A stretch of 64,000 nucleotides of DNA from Parasponia andersonii (GCA_002914805.1 JXTB01000136.1:504077-568076), one strand, 5' to 3'. Numbered from the stretch's first letter, positions 22,545 to 34,549 are shown. Program-made: numbers and translations. Notes: generated from the sequence alone by a model not told the origin.

Positions 22545-24339
22545 TGGAATGGTAGTTTTTGCGTTTTAGTCAAAGAAAATGACCAGCACTTCTTCTCGAT
22601 CTATTATATTCATGTACATAGTATCGGAAAAATAAATTTGGACATCAAAATATACATTTGGAAAAAACTATCATTGGTAAAATGAATTTGAAAAAAATAA
22701 TAGCAATAAGTTATCATCGTATTATTACCAAAGTGTTATCCTTGTATCTTGTTGATTAGACTAGGGATTTTCACCTTCATCTGTAACATCGTAGTTGTGT
22801 AAGCAAAGTGGTCTTTTGGCTTTTGCTTAAGAATCTAGTCGTGTTCTTTTACATTAATAAAGGCACATCCACTTGTGTAAATATATAGCTGCAACTGCAA
22901 CTGGTAATAAATTCAAGCTCAATACTATATACCGGTCAACATCTCTACTTAGCGACATAGCAAAGGTTTGTTGTCAGTGGAGATTTATAATGTAGCCGGC
23001 TTGATTTGATGTTTTGAAATAATTTCGTTATCAAGGTTATTAAAAATAACTTTCTCTTATATAAGTAAATTATCGTTCTTCGTACATTGCGTAACTAATT
23101 CTTAGCAAAACTCATAAAAGAAAATACTCTTTCCGCAGCAACAATAGCGATTAATACTCATAAAAGAAAATATTCTTTCCGCCGCAGCAATAGTAATTAA
23201 TAAAATTAATGCTAACATCGTAAATCTATAAATTAATAGATATATATATATATATATATATATTTATTTTTCTTGTATCAACCATTTTTTTTTTTACAAA
23301 ATTTCTATTTTCTTATTTTTTTTCTCTATTTTTTAATCCAATTCATCAATCTCTCCTAGACTTTTATATTCATTAAGTATTTGAGTGTAATATCAAGTTC
23401 TTTAGTGGGTACGTATCGCTTATACACACATTTTTTAATATTTTTTTGTCATATATATATTTTTAAAACTTTGGGGAGTTAGCCCCAACTTGGCTTTGTG
23501 CCTGTCTCTACTCTAGGTTTGGGTTCTTAGTAGAAATTTCTCCTTTACTATACTGCAACAAAAGTAGACATTGATAGTATCTTTTTGAGTAATAGTAATT
23601 CTTTTTTTTTTTTTTTTTTCTAAGGAGTTCAATAACAGTACATTTTAGTCATTATAATTTGTCATAAATATATTTTTAGCTATAACTTTTAATATATGGT
23701 ATGGGATTACTTGATTAGTTGTACACATTACTACAATTACTAAAAAAATACTCTATTTTTATGTTACTAAAATCTTTAATTATGGACTTCAGTTACATTT
23801 GGTAAAAGGGAGAGAAGAATATAGGAAGAAATGAGAGGCATTTAATCTAGTAAGGAAATAAGAGAGAAGAGAGCACTCTTTTGCCGTTGTATTCGGTATG
23901 AGAGGAATGAAAACCAAAATTTTCTCCTTTGTTTGATAGGAGGGGAAGTGGAAGAAAGGCGGAGACTCATTTATATAATTATGATATGATATTATTAGAT
24001 GCTATTTTTTGACATATTGAGTTCATATTAACTCTCCTAAAATCTCTTCAATTTGGGAAAAATAAAAATTAGTTCCAATTAAGGATTTAAGTTGAAATCT
24101 ATTATCTAATCTCTTCTATCTTAATATCCTTCCTATCAGATTAAAAGGAAAAAAAAAAAATCATTCCTATCAAACCATTATCATATGTACCGATGTAATA
24201 TAAATTCATCCAATAATCCACTTTTCTATCTCTTTCGTCCATTTCCCCTTCTACCATTCTTAAGTATTTCTACCATTCTTAAGTACTCTTATAATATATA
24301 TTCACGCCATTTTTTGGTTACCAATTCTTTTGATCACCT
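22230..24339. other. Intergenic region without recognised genes
   Basis: AT microsatellites lie at about 22507-22545 and 23239-23264. A 40-45 bp segment 'actcataaaagaaaata.tctttccgc' is duplicated near 23107 and 23155, and 'taccattcttaagta' is duplicated near 24254 and 24272. No gene was found. Confidence 0.4.
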
Positions 24340-24344
24340 AGTTG

Positions 24345-24852
24345 TATTGAACAAATCAACAATTGCAGTTCACTAACCAGTCATAATAGGAATAGTAAAA
24401 AAGACAGCCGCAATAGCAATAGTGAAAAGAACAGCCGTAATAGTAATAGTAAAAAATGGTGTTCACACTATCTTTCAAGTTCTATAAATATTGAGGGCTT
24501 CATCACTTATTTCGTATTCCATTCTAAATCCTCTTCCTTTCTAAGAGAGAATTCAAGCCTAGGAATTCCTCTTAGTGTCCCACTTGTTTTCTCTTAAATT
24601 GTTTAGAGAGAGTGTTTTCTCATATTTCAAGAGAGAGAGGGGTTCACTTGTTCTCTCCTTATATTTAGAGAGAAGTAAGTTGTAATCTCTTTTTCATAGT
24701 GAAATTCTTCACAGCCTTATCAGTGGACATAACCTAAATTAGGTGAACCACGTTAATTCTTTTGTGTGCCTTATTTTTTTCATTTTACCCAAATTTTCTC
24801 AATTCGTATTTTAGCTGTGTGTTATCACTTCCGCAAAGCTGATCTCCTAATA
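24345..24852 (+). repeat. 5' LTR of the 24.3-kb Copia element
   Basis: Starts tattgaac (the 3' LTR has tgttgaac, so the terminal TG decayed to TA) and ends cctaata. Inside are a repeated 'caatagtgaaaag.acagccgtaat' block, a TATA-like ctataaat near 24480, and the conserved U5 block ending near 24770. Confidence 0.9.
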
Positions 24853-24853
24853 A

Positions 24854-24866
24854 TAGTATCAGAGCC
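24854..24866 (+). other. Primer binding site (initiator Met tRNA type)
   Basis: tagtatcagagcc follows the LTR after one base. It differs from the usual Copia site TGGTATCAGAGC by one G-to-A change. Confidence 0.8.
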
Positions 24867-24883
24867 ATTGATTGGAGTACTGT

Positions 24884-24984
24884 TCATATATATGACAATT
24901 CATATATACGGTACTGTTCACATATACGGTATTATTTACATATACGGTACTATTCACAAATACGATACTGTTCATATACAGTGA
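24884..24984 (+). repeat. 18-bp tandem repeats in the Copia leader
   Basis: About five diverged units of the type tactgttcacatatacgg lie between the primer site and the gag start at 25020. Confidence 0.75.
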
Positions 24985-25019
24985 AACGGTGGTAACTGAA
25001 CAAATCGTGGTGAACAAAA

Positions 25020-25832
25020 ATGACGGCAAAATTCGATATTGAGAAGTTTAATGGGAGTAATTTCTCTTTGTGAAAAATGAAGATAAAGGCAATCTTGAGA
25101 AAAGATAATTACCTAACAGTAATTGGGGAAAGGCCTGCTGAGATTACTGACGATAAAATGTGGGATGAGATGGATAGCAATGCACTCACTAATTTACATC
25201 TGGCACTAGCAGATGGAGTCCTGTCGAGCATTGAGGAGAAGAAGTCAGCCAAGGAGATATGGGATACACTGACAAAGTTGTATCAGACCAAGTCGCTTCA
25301 CAACAAAATTTTTTTGAAGAGAAGGCATTATACCCTTCGGATGGCGGAATTAATAACGGTGACCAACTATATCAACACCTTCAATACTCTATTCTCACAA
25401 CTCACAACAATGGAGCATAAAATAGAAGACAATGAACGTGCAGAAATCTTACTTCAGAGTCTACCTGATTCGTATAATCAACTCATCATAAATGTGACCA
25501 ATAGAGCTACAACTCTAGTTTTCAACGATCTTACAGGTGCTGTTCTCGAAGAAGAAAATCGGCGTAAGAACAAGGAAGACAGATTAGTAAGTTCACAGTA
25601 AGTGAAGGCTTTGACAATGAGAGAGAGATCAACGGAATATGGCCCCAGTGGGAGTCAGAGTCATAGTAGATCAAAGTCAAGAAGTAAGAAGAATGTCAAG
25701 TATTATAATTGTGGCAAAAAAGGGCACGTCAAAAGGGAGTGTTGGCAACTCAAGAAGAATGAAAATTCCAGAGAGAAGGACCCTGAGTCATCAAGTACTC
25801 AGGGGAATGTTACAAATATTTCAGATGATTGA
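25020..25832 (+). pseudogene. Copia gag, broken
   Basis: ATG at 25020 opens a frame with FDIEKFNGSNF, followed by an in-frame TGA (25071-25073) where a Trp is expected, and a second stop TAA at 25599-25601. Between them the 174-residue frame has the gag signature NLHLALADGVLSSI, KEIWDTLTKLYQTKS and LPDSYNQLI. The CCHC zinc knuckle is KYYNCGKKGHVKREC: the first Cys is replaced by Tyr, which should abolish zinc binding. The frame ends at 25832 and the next domain continues in another frame, so a frameshift lies near 25832. Confidence 0.85.
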
Positions 25833-26990
25833 GAAACATGTATAGTGAAGCAACAACAATTTCTAAGGACAGATGGCAGCTCACTAATGTTTGGTTAGTA
25901 GATTCGGGAGCAACATGGCACATGACTTTTCACAGAGAATGGTTTCACACATATGAACCTGTCTCTGGAGGATCTGTATTCATGGGTAATGATCATGCCT
26001 TAGAGATCGCTGGGATTGGTACTATCAAGATAAAGATGTACGATGACACTATTCGTACTATTCAAGAGGTGCGACATGTGAAGGGCCTGAAGAAAAATCT
26101 ATTGTCTTTGGGACAATTAGATAACCTTGGTTGCAAAACTCGTGTCGAAAATAGAATCATGAAGATCATGAAGGGCGCGCTTGTAGTAATGAAGGCAGAG
26201 AAAATCACAGTAAATCTATACATGCTTAAAGGAGATACACTGATGGAAGCAGAGGCATCAGTTACTTCAACAAATTCTGAAGAAGAATCAACGATAATGT
26301 GGCATTGTAAGCTTGGCCATATGTCAGAACGAGGCTTGAAGATTCTCTCTGAACGAAGGTTGCTTCCTGGTCTCACAAAGGTATCTTTACCCTCTTATGA
26401 GCATTGTGTCATAAGCAAGCAGTATAGATTAAAGTTTAGTACATCCAGTTCTAGAAGTAAAAAAGTTCTAGACTTGGTTCACTTTGATATTTGGCAAGCA
26501 CCGATAATGTCCCTAGGAGGAGCTAGATACTTTGTATCTTTTATTGATGATTACTCCAGGAGATATTGGGTGTATCCTATCAATAGGATGGCATATGTGT
26601 TTTTAGACTTCAAAATATTCAAAGTACAGATAGACCTTGAATCTGGAGAAAAGATCAAGTGTTTAAGGATAGACAATGGAGGAGAATATACAAGCGATGA
26701 ATTTGATAACTTCTGTCAGCAAGAAGATATCAAGAGGCAATTCACAGTAGCGTACACTCCTCAAGAAAATGGAGTGACAGAGTAGATGAACAAAACCTTA
26801 TTGGAAAGAACAAAAGTAATGTTGAAAGTTGCAGGTCTACCCAAGACATTCTGGACAGAAGCAGTCAAAACCGCCTGTTATGTGACCAATTGATCTCCAT
26901 CAACAGCGATTAATCTAAAGACACCGATGGAGATATAGACTAGTAAGCCAGCTAATTTTTCTCGCTTACATATATTTAGATGTCATGTTT
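25829..26990 (+). pseudogene. Copia protease and integrase, broken
   Basis: The frame 25829-26785 begins in the spacer and has the aspartic protease site WLVDSGATWHM, then the pre-integrase motif (MWHCKLGHMSERGL). The zinc-finger cysteines that should follow are only partly kept (HCVISKQYRLKF, where C-x2-K is usual). The integrase core starts DLVHFDIW with ARYFVSFIDDYSR, and LRIDNGGEY and YTPQENGVTE supply the later acidic residues. A TAG at 26783-26785 cuts the core just before MNKTLLERTK, and further stops occur at about 26893 and 26936. Confidence 0.85.
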
Positions 26991-28110
26991 ACGTGATGTA
27001 CAACGCTCAAGAAATCACAAAACTGGATTCAAAGTCCAGAAGGTGTGTACTCTTAGGATATGCTGATGGAGTCAAGGAATATCGCTTATGGGATCCTACT
27101 GTCCATAAGGTTGTCATCAGCCAAGATGTGATATTTGCAGAGAATAAACTGCAAGAGAAGGGAGACGATAACAGACTAGAAACTATTACAGTTCAGGTAG
27201 AAAAGAATACTAAAGATTGAGATTCTTCTGAAGTAGCACCAGAGCACGAAGTAGAAGAACCAGTCGAGGAAGAGGCTTCTGAAATTCGTCGATCAACTCG
27301 TGAGAGAAGAACACCGGCATGACACTCGGATTATATCACTGAGAGCAATATTGCATACTGTCTTCTAACAGAGGATGGAGAGCCAACAACTTTCTATGAG
27401 GCTACCAAAAGCTCGGATATATCCCTATGGATGACAGCAATGTAAGAAGAGATTGAAGCCTTTCACAAGAACAAGACATGGGATCTTATTTCACTGCCAC
27501 AAAGAAGGAAGCTTATTGGCAACAAATAGTCTACAAGATCAAGCGTGATAGCAATGATCGAGTGGAGCAGTATCATGTGAGATAGGTGGAAAAAAGGATA
27601 TGCTCAGAAAGAAGGTATTGACTTCAATGAGATATTTTTACCTGTAGTTCGACTAACAATAGTTAGAGTAGTTCTGACGATGTGTGCTATGTTTGACCTA
27701 CATCTAGAGCAGCTAGATGTGAAAACTGCTTTTCTTCATAGAGAACTTGGAGAAGAGATTTATATGCTCCAACCAGAAGGTTTTACTGAAACAAGCAAAG
27801 AAAACTTAGTTTGTAGGTTGAACAAATCTTTATACAGTCTCAAACAGGTGCCAAGGTATTGGTATAAGAGATTTGATTCCTTCATCATAAGCCTTGGGTA
27901 CAACAGACTCAGTTCAGACCACTGCACATACTTCAGGAGATCTGATGAAGATAGTGACTTTATTATCTTATTGTTGTACGTGGATGACATGTTGGTAGCG
28001 GGCCCCAACAAAGGCAGAATTCAAGAATTGAAGGCATAGTTAGCTAGGGAATTTGATATGAAGGACTTGGGACCAGCAAACAAGATTCTAGGGATGCAAA
28101 TTCACTGAGA
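26990..28110 (+). pseudogene. Copia integrase C-terminus and reverse transcriptase, broken
   Basis: After the integrase tail (LDSKSRRCVLLGYADGVKEYR) an acidic linker with several stops leads into RT. From about 27412 the RT N-terminus (EEIEAFHKNKTWDL) is followed by a disrupted stretch at 27520-27590. The clean frame 27680-28039 carries LDVKTAFLHREL, KSLYSLKQVPRYWYKRF and the catalytic YVDDML. A TAG at 28037-28039 follows. Catalytic aspartates are present, but the enzyme cannot be read through. Confidence 0.85.
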
Positions 28111-28930
28111 CAGAGGTAACAGGAAGATTTGGCTTTCTCAGAAAAATTATTTGAAGAAAATCTTGCGCCACTTTAATATGCAAGATTGTAAGTTGATTTT
28201 TACCTCACTTCCTGTTAACTTCAAGTTATCCTTCGAGATGTGTCCTAGCAATGAAGCAGAGAGGATGGAGATGTCTCGAGTACCATATGCATCAGCAGTG
28301 GGAAGCCTAATATTCACTATGATATGTACAAGACTAGACATTGCATAAGCAGTGGGAGCAGTTAGTTGATATATGGCGAATGCTGGTAGAGAGCATTGGA
28401 ATGCTGTGAAGAGAATTCTGAGATACATCAAAGGAACCTCAAATATTGCATTATATTACGGAGGATCAAAATTTACTTTCAAAAGATATGTTGATTCAGA
28501 TTTTGTGGGTGATCTTGACAAACAAAAATCTAATATAGTCTATGTGTTTACTCTTGCAGAAGAAGCTGTAAGTTGGGTTTCGAAACTACAAACTGTTGTG
28601 GCTTTATCTACAACAGAAGCAGAATATATGACGACTACACAAGCTTGTAAAGAGGCTACTTGGATTCAAAAGTTATTGGAGGAGCTCGGGCACAAATAAG
28701 AAAAGATTCCTCTATTTTGTGACAGTCAGAGTGCCTTGCACATTACAAGGAATCCAGCCTTTCATTTTACAACAAAGCACATTGGCGTTCAATATCACTT
28801 TATTCGAGAAGTAATAGAAGATGAAAGTGTGGACATGAAGAAGATTCACACAAAGGTAACCTAGGAGATGCTTTAATCAAACCAATTAATACTGACAAGT
28901 TCCAATGGTGTAGATCTTTATATGGCCTAG
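28111..28930 (+). pseudogene. Copia RNase H, broken
   Basis: The RT end/connection runs at 28140-28370 (VPYASAVGSLIFTMICTRLDIA) and the RNase H domain at 28373-28860. Key blocks are WNAVKRILRYIKGTSNIALYY, YVDSDFVGDLD (expected DSDYAGD) and VALSTTEAEYM with the acidic residues kept. A TAA at 28697 interrupts it; the homologous tail continues after it. Confidence 0.85.
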
Positions 28931-29014
28931 CAGAAATATAAGCAGCATGAAGAATTGACAAGGAAAGAAAAGAAAGATTTATCAAGTGTGAAGACATGAT
29001 TAAAATCAAGTCTT

Positions 29015-29026
29015 CAAGTGGGAAAA
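29015..29026 (+). other. Polypurine tract of the 24.3-kb Copia element
   Basis: caagtgggaaaa ends right at the 3' LTR start (tgttgaac). Confidence 0.8.
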
Positions 29027-29535
29027 TGTTGAACAAATGAACAATTGCAGCTCACCAACCAGCCGCAATAGGAATAGTAAAAAGGGCAGCCGTAATAACA
29101 ATAGTGAAAAGAGCAGCCGTAATAGCAATAGTAAAAGAAAATGTTCACACCATCTTTCAAGTTCTATAAATACGGAGGGTTTCATCACTTGTTTCGTATC
29201 CTATTCTAAATCCTCTTCCTTTCTAAGAGAGAATTCAAGCCTAGGAATTCCTCTTAGTGTCTCACTTGCTTTCTCCTAAATTATTTAGAGAGAGTGTTTT
29301 CTCCTATTTCAAGAGAGAGAGGGGTCCATTTGTTCTCTTCTTATATTTAGAGAGAAGTAAGTTGTAATCTCCTTTTCATAGTGAAATTATTCGCAACCTT
29401 ATCCGTGGACGTAGCCTAAATTGGGTGAACCACGTTAATTTTTTTGTGTGCCTTATTGTTTTTCATTTTACCCAAATTTTTTCAACTCGTATTTTAACTG
29501 TGTGTTATCACTTCCGCAAAATCGATCTCCTAATA
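29027..29535 (+). repeat. 3' LTR of the 24.3-kb Copia element
   Basis: Matches the 5' LTR throughout, starting tgttgaac and ending cctaata. Confidence 0.9.
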
Positions 29536-29540
29536 AGCTG

Positions 29541-29978
29541 TAAGTCTATTTTTTGTTATTATGCAACATATATACGGGCGGCAAAGTAGTCAAATCCACT
29601 TGCAGAAGATTTGAAAAGGGATTTAATTATTTGTGGGAAGTAAAAAGAGAGAAAATATAAATAAGGATAAGCTTTTAAGAAATTAAGTACATGGCACGGT
29701 AGATACATCACTTTCAAAGGAATAATACGTGCAATGACAGGCTTCAAATAAATCTATGATCATGGTAAGTTGACTTGCTAAGGATCCAAATTAAAATGTC
29801 AATATATTTATAAATACATGTATAAACTAAATTAAAGTCAGCCAACGACGCAGAACCATAAATAAAGGAATCAAATAATTTTAAAATAGACAGCATTAAT
29901 TGTTTCTAATTTCTAGTCAATTAACTTCACTACGAGCTGTGTGTTTTCATTCCATTTCTACTATTTTTGTAATCATAA
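29541..29978. other. Spacer, nothing recognised
   Basis: No repeats or coding signal beyond chance. Confidence 0.4.
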
Positions 29979-29987
29979 AAATTAAAA

Positions 29988-30786
29988 GGGATTTTGGCAT
30001 GATTAGTCTTTGAATTTTTCGTTAATTTGTAATGTTTCTCCTGAATTTTTTTTTTTTTGACAATTAGGATCCTAGATTTATAAAATCGTTACAAACTATA
30101 TATTTTTGTTAATGGTTGTGAAATTTTGGACGGATTTAGACATATGCTAGTCATGTGCAAAATTTTCAAGGACATAATTGTCATTTTACTTGGTTTTGGA
30201 GGAAAAAATAACAAATGAGAGTTTGGAGGGGAAAAAATAGTTTTGAAATTCAAAATTTTAAAATATTAAAAAATAAACAAAATTTGACTTACTTAAATGT
30301 TGAGTTATCTTTAAAAGTAGTTTAAGTATTTTAATAATTTTTGAGTTATTTTTAAAGACTATATTATTTATATTATTAATTTAACATTTTTATTTTTTAT
30401 TAAATGATTTCATATTAAAATTCAAAAAAATTAATAGATTTATTTTTGAAGTTTATCATTGTTAAATTGAGTATATTATTATAATTTAGAGTTAATTTGT
30501 TTATTCTTAAATTGTTTAAAAATTTGAATTTCAAAACCATTTTTTTTTCTCCAAACTCTCATTTATTATTTTTACTTCCAAAATCACATGAGATGATCAT
30601 TATGCCATTAAAAAACTTGCACATGACTAGCATATGTCTAATTCTGTCAAAATTTGACTGTCATCAATGGAAATGTGTAGTTTGCAACAGTTTTATAAAT
30701 TTAAGATCGTAATTGCTAAAAAAAAAAATTCAGGGGATACATTATAAATCAACAAAAAATTTAGGGACTAATCATGCCAAAAACCC
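29988..30786. mobile_element. Mutator-type long-TIR MITE with perfect 9-bp target duplication
   Basis: Ends gggattttggcatgatta and (reverse complement) gggtttttggcatgatta; the inverted arms run about 280 bp each (29988-30270 and 30505-30786) and share blocks such as gacatatgctagtcatgtgc and caaatgagagtttggag (with small changes). The flanks aaattaaaa at 29979-29987 and 30787-30795 are identical. 799 bp with no transposase: a non-autonomous Mutator-like element is the best reading. Confidence 0.85.
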
Positions 30787-30795
30787 AAATTAAAA

Positions 30796-31647
30796 TGATT
30801 GACCTCATTTGAGTCTTAAATTGGAGTTAAAATACCAAAACCACTATTTCTATCTACTCAATGCTTTAAAGTGAAGACTAGGTACAAATTAAAAGTTACA
30901 AGTATATTTATAGTCATGCTTGCATTGCAAGAGGCCATAATTCCTATTTTCTTCCGTGGCTGGTACCGACAGATAAGCTTATCTGTAGATAGTGAGAGAG
31001 GATTTGGCCTCCATATATACATCAGCCTTCTTCATCTTTAACCTAAATATTTAGGCTTAGGACAAGTAAGCTAATTTTTTTTTCCTCTGACACAAATAAG
31101 CTTAATTTGACGCTTATTTTTTAAATCCATTCCACTACTTCTTCAAGGAAACGGGAACTAATCATTTCTACCATTGGAGTAGTTTTTATTCAGATTTTCT
31201 TGAAAAAGCTCCTTGTGATTATTTCATGATTCATAATGAAATGTGTTACAACGAAAAAAAAAAATCACTGTGATTCAATTGTCACGGTAGCCAGTGAGAA
31301 AATATGTTGAATCGATACGAATGGAAACACAAACCAGTATAAAATAGATTAGTACTTTCTCCCATTGCAGGTTGTTACATAAATTATGCATGCCACCAAA
31401 AAAAATGTCAGACTAATTAAAATTAGAAATTCAATATTTGTTGTTTTGGCAATTGGCTTAAATAAGTTTTTCCTTCAGACGGTGCCTCTGAATTGATTAA
31501 AATGTTGCATGTACTTTGGAGAATCAACCAGAGCTAGACGATGGCCATGATAATGCATTGTGGTCATTATTTCCATACTTTTCTGTGTAATAGAGAACTT
31601 GACCAAAAATACCTCTTTTGAAATGAAAAATGCAAACGAGAATCTTT
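30796..31647. other. Spacer, nothing recognised
   Basis: No gene or repeat identified. Confidence 0.4.
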
Positions 31648-32035
31648 CACTCCAAAAAAAAAAATTCACTATTTAATGATAACTTTTTAGTCACAACGTG
31701 TGTTTAACCTAAAAATGACATTTAGTCAACTAAAAATTTTTTGTGATTAAAATATAATATATGATTACTAGTTCTCACTAATGTAATTTTCTTTTTTTGG
31801 AGTAAACCAGGATCCACAAAAGCAGGCAAGAAGATTTATTAACTTAAATCATTAAGAACAAGCGAAGAAAAAAAGATGGCATCAATCAACTCAGAATATT
31901 GCTCACTAATGTATTCTAGTCACGATCTTTTATTTGGGTGTGACTAAAAATATATTTAATCACAACATTCTTCTAAATTTTTCACTTTTAATCAAAAATT
32001 TTGTTGCAAGTAAAAGTGAAAATTTTTTTGTAGTG
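31648..32035. mobile_element. CACTA-type MITE
   Basis: The right end read on the minus strand is CACTACAAAAAAATTTTCAC, a typical CACTA terminus; the left end is cactccaaaaaaaaa at 31648. Inner blocks 'tagtcac' and 'gtgactaa' recur in inverted form. A 3-bp target duplication is not exact (ttt against tat). It is interrupted by the insertion at 31786-31901. Confidence 0.6.
31774..31913 (-). mobile_element. Short retroposed insertion inside the CACTA-type MITE
   Basis: The 12-bp direct repeat ctcactaatgta at 31774-31785 and 31902-31913 brackets 116 bp. Read on the minus strand the insert ends in an A-rich tail (CCAAAAAAAGAAAA) next to the repeat. It therefore looks like an LINE-mobilised retroposon or 5'-truncated LINE end. 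The source transcript was not recognised. Confidence 0.6.
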
Positions 32036-32344
32036 TATTGTAACTTTGTGAGAAATGTTCTTTACGAGTTCATTTATATTTAGTTAAGACTTGGGAACAA
32101 AGCATAAGGTAAAGGTACTGCATCCAGTCCACTTAGTTTGATTTGGTCAACCAGTGGTTGTCGTGCTTTGTGGAGCGTTTCCTATTTTTATATATGTCAT
32201 TTTTAGTATTTACGCAGTGAAGGTCCCAAGTCTAATCTTTTCTTATTTATTTATTTTTTTGTCAGTACCAAACTTTACATCATAATTGGTTATTATCACT
32301 TATCATGTCATTCGCCATAGAATTTTGTTCTACCAAAGAACTTG

Positions 32345-32346
<2 letters not shown>

Positions 32347-32425
<79 letters not shown>
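32347..32425 (+). repeat. (TC)n microsatellite
   Basis: About forty TC units. It creates a spurious Leu-Ser repeat in one frame. Confidence 0.95.
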
Positions 32426-32430
<5 letters not shown>

Positions 32431-32744
32431 AGCTACTTGTGCATCATAGTTTTCTTTCTTTCTTTTTTTTGGTGTTAACCTATAATATAATAATCCAAGT
32501 ATGCAAATGTTTATATGTGAATTTTCGGTTGGTCAAAAGAGAAAAGAAAAAACTAGTGGAAATGATGATAATCACTATTCACGTGGTATACATTTGTCCT
32601 AAATAAAAATGAATTAGAATTCAAATAACTTTTGTATTACAATTGGATTAATATACATTTGTCAGTATACGGCGAAAGCAAAACTGAAAAATCACAAAAC
32701 TTAAATATTACAATTGGTATTGGTATATTATCTCGCACATTTAT

Positions 32745-32973
32745 TATTACACTAAGTATATGATTGTAAAAGAATCTTCCTTATTGAATTACTCATATGC
32801 TAGCTATATATACCGATGAATAGAAGCAAAGATAAATATCTAACACTTGATAGTTGTTGACAATTAAGTAACAGCTCAGTAACTGTCTAACTAATGGTCT
32901 AACAGATTAACAAGTGTTAGTATTAAGAATTAACTAATCCTATGACTAAGTCTTATATATACAAGCTATAATA
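32745..32973 (-). repeat. 3' LTR of the minus-strand Copia element
   Basis: Matches the 5' LTR over its whole length. Confidence 0.9.
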
Positions 32974-32985
32974 CTCCCCCTCAAG
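32974..32985 (-). other. Polypurine tract of the minus-strand Copia element
   Basis: Minus strand CTTGAGGGGGAG directly before the 3' LTR. Confidence 0.9.
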
Positions 32986-32989
32986 ATAG

Positions 32990-33757
32990 ACTATAAAGAT
33001 CACGAACAGCCATCTTGGAGAGAAGTGGAAAAAGTAACGAGGAGGGCAAGGCTTTGTTGAAGATATCAGCAAGTTGATGTTGAGAATGAATGGGCAGAAG
33101 TTTAATGAGGCCTTGAGCGACTTTATTGCAAACAAAGTGGCAGTCAAGCTCGATATGTTTAGTTCGCTCATGAAACGTAGGATTAGAGGCTATATAAATG
33201 GCAGCTTGATTGTCACAGAAGAGAAAAGCCAGAGGAGTAACTGGAATTTGAAAATCACAAAGAAGATGGTGAAGCGAAACTATCTCACTTATAGTAGCAG
33301 CAAGAGCCCGATACTCAGCTTCAGCGGAAGAACGAGAAATAGTAGATTGTTTCTTGGCTTTCTAAGATACTAATGAATCACCAAGAAATATACAAAAACC
33401 AATTACTGATTTGCGAGTGTCAATGCAAGAGCCCCAGTCCGCATCAGAGAAAGCATTCACTTGTAAAGATGCAGAGGAAGAGGAAAATAATCCTTAACCA
33501 GGATGGTTCTTAAGATACCGAAAAAGATGATGAACAACTTTCAAGTGAGGCAAGCGAGGACGAGACAAAAACTGACCGAGCTTGTGTACCACAAAGGAGA
33601 TATCAGGACATGAGAGAGTAAAATATAACAAACGTCCAATTAAACGGCGATAAGGCGAAGCATCCGGTTACAAATCACTATTAGTGGCACTAAGTTTGAA
33701 TTTAGGATCCATAGGAACAGTAGTTGGCTGACAACCAAGATACCTTATGTCTTCAAG
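32990..33757 (-). pseudogene. Copia RNase H (minus-strand element)
   Basis: Read in one minus-strand frame with a few stops: [53 protein letters not shown] and [20 protein letters not shown]. Catalytic acidic residues are kept. The frame ends just before the polypurine tract. Confidence 0.85.
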
Positions 33758-34549
33758 TTAAAGAGTATAGTGACGTTGGGAAAGGACAATACCTTTGTCA
33801 GACAAAGTAATCTCAAGACCCAGGAAATACTTCAAAGAACCTAAATCTTTGAGTTTAAATTGAGTATGTAGAAACTCCTTCAGATCATTAATGATAGACA
33901 AAGTAGGACCAGTGATAACAATGTCATCAACATACACCAATAGGGCAACAAAAGCACCAGATCTTTTGGTGAATAAAGAGTAATCAGATTTGGACTGTGA
34001 AAAACCAAAGGAAAGAAGAGCATGAGAGAATTTGGAGTACCATTGCCGAGAGGCTTGTTCGAGTCCATAAATAGACTTGTGAAGCTTGCAAGCTAGAGAC
34101 CGCTGGTTGGAAGAACACTCCCCCTGTCGACGGTATCCAAGAGGAAGATTCATATAGATCTCTTCAAACAAATCACCATTAAGAAAGGCGTTGTTCACAT
34201 TAAGTTGAACAAGACGCCAACACTGACTAGCAACTAGGGCTAAAAGAACCTTGACAATAATAAGCTTAGCTACAGGAGAGAAAGTCTCAAGAAAATCTAA
34301 GCCCTCTTGTTGAGTATGTCCCTTAGCAACCGAACGTGCTTTATGGCGCTCAATAAAACCATCAGATTGATATTTGATTTTGTATATCCATTTGCAGCCA
34401 ATGGAATGCTTACCAAGAGGTAAAGGAATAACAGACCAAGTATTGTTCTCCTCTATGGCATCTAACTCAGCTTTCATAGCATCTCGCCAGTGAGAAAACT
34501 TAACGGCTTGATGGTAAAATTGAGGCTCGACATTAGAAGAAACATTCAA
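33758..34549 (-). pseudogene. Copia reverse transcriptase (minus-strand element)
   Basis: 263-residue open frame with all RT blocks: [48 protein letters not shown] (expected DVNNAFL), [17 protein letters not shown], and catalytic YVDDIVITG followed by [14 protein letters not shown]. One Asp of the active site is Asn here (VNNAF preceded by N instead of D), so the enzyme is probably inactive. Confidence 0.92.

Larger units (their letters stand above)
24345..29535 (+). mobile_element. Copia retrotransposon (Tork/Tnt1-like), decayed, 5.19 kb
   Basis: It has all structural parts in order: 508-bp 5' LTR, primer site, gag, protease, integrase, RT, RNase H, polypurine tract, 509-bp 3' LTR. Flanks agttg (24340-24344) and agctg (29536-29540) are a 5-bp target duplication with one C/T change. 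The two LTRs differ at roughly 47 of 508 positions by eye (about 9%), mostly transitions. More than ten in-frame stops and at least one frameshift interrupt the coding region, so it is dead as a protein source. Domain order (integrase before RT) defines Copia; the gag and RNase H sequences look like the Tork/Tnt1 lineage. Confidence 0.9.

Noticed and set aside
30497..30712. Open frame in the 30-kb region
   Set aside because: It lies in the right inverted arm of the Mutator-type MITE and is a chance frame.
32286..32606. 106-residue frame with a long Leu-Ser repeat
   Set aside because: It is created by the (TC)n microsatellite and has no conserved flanks.
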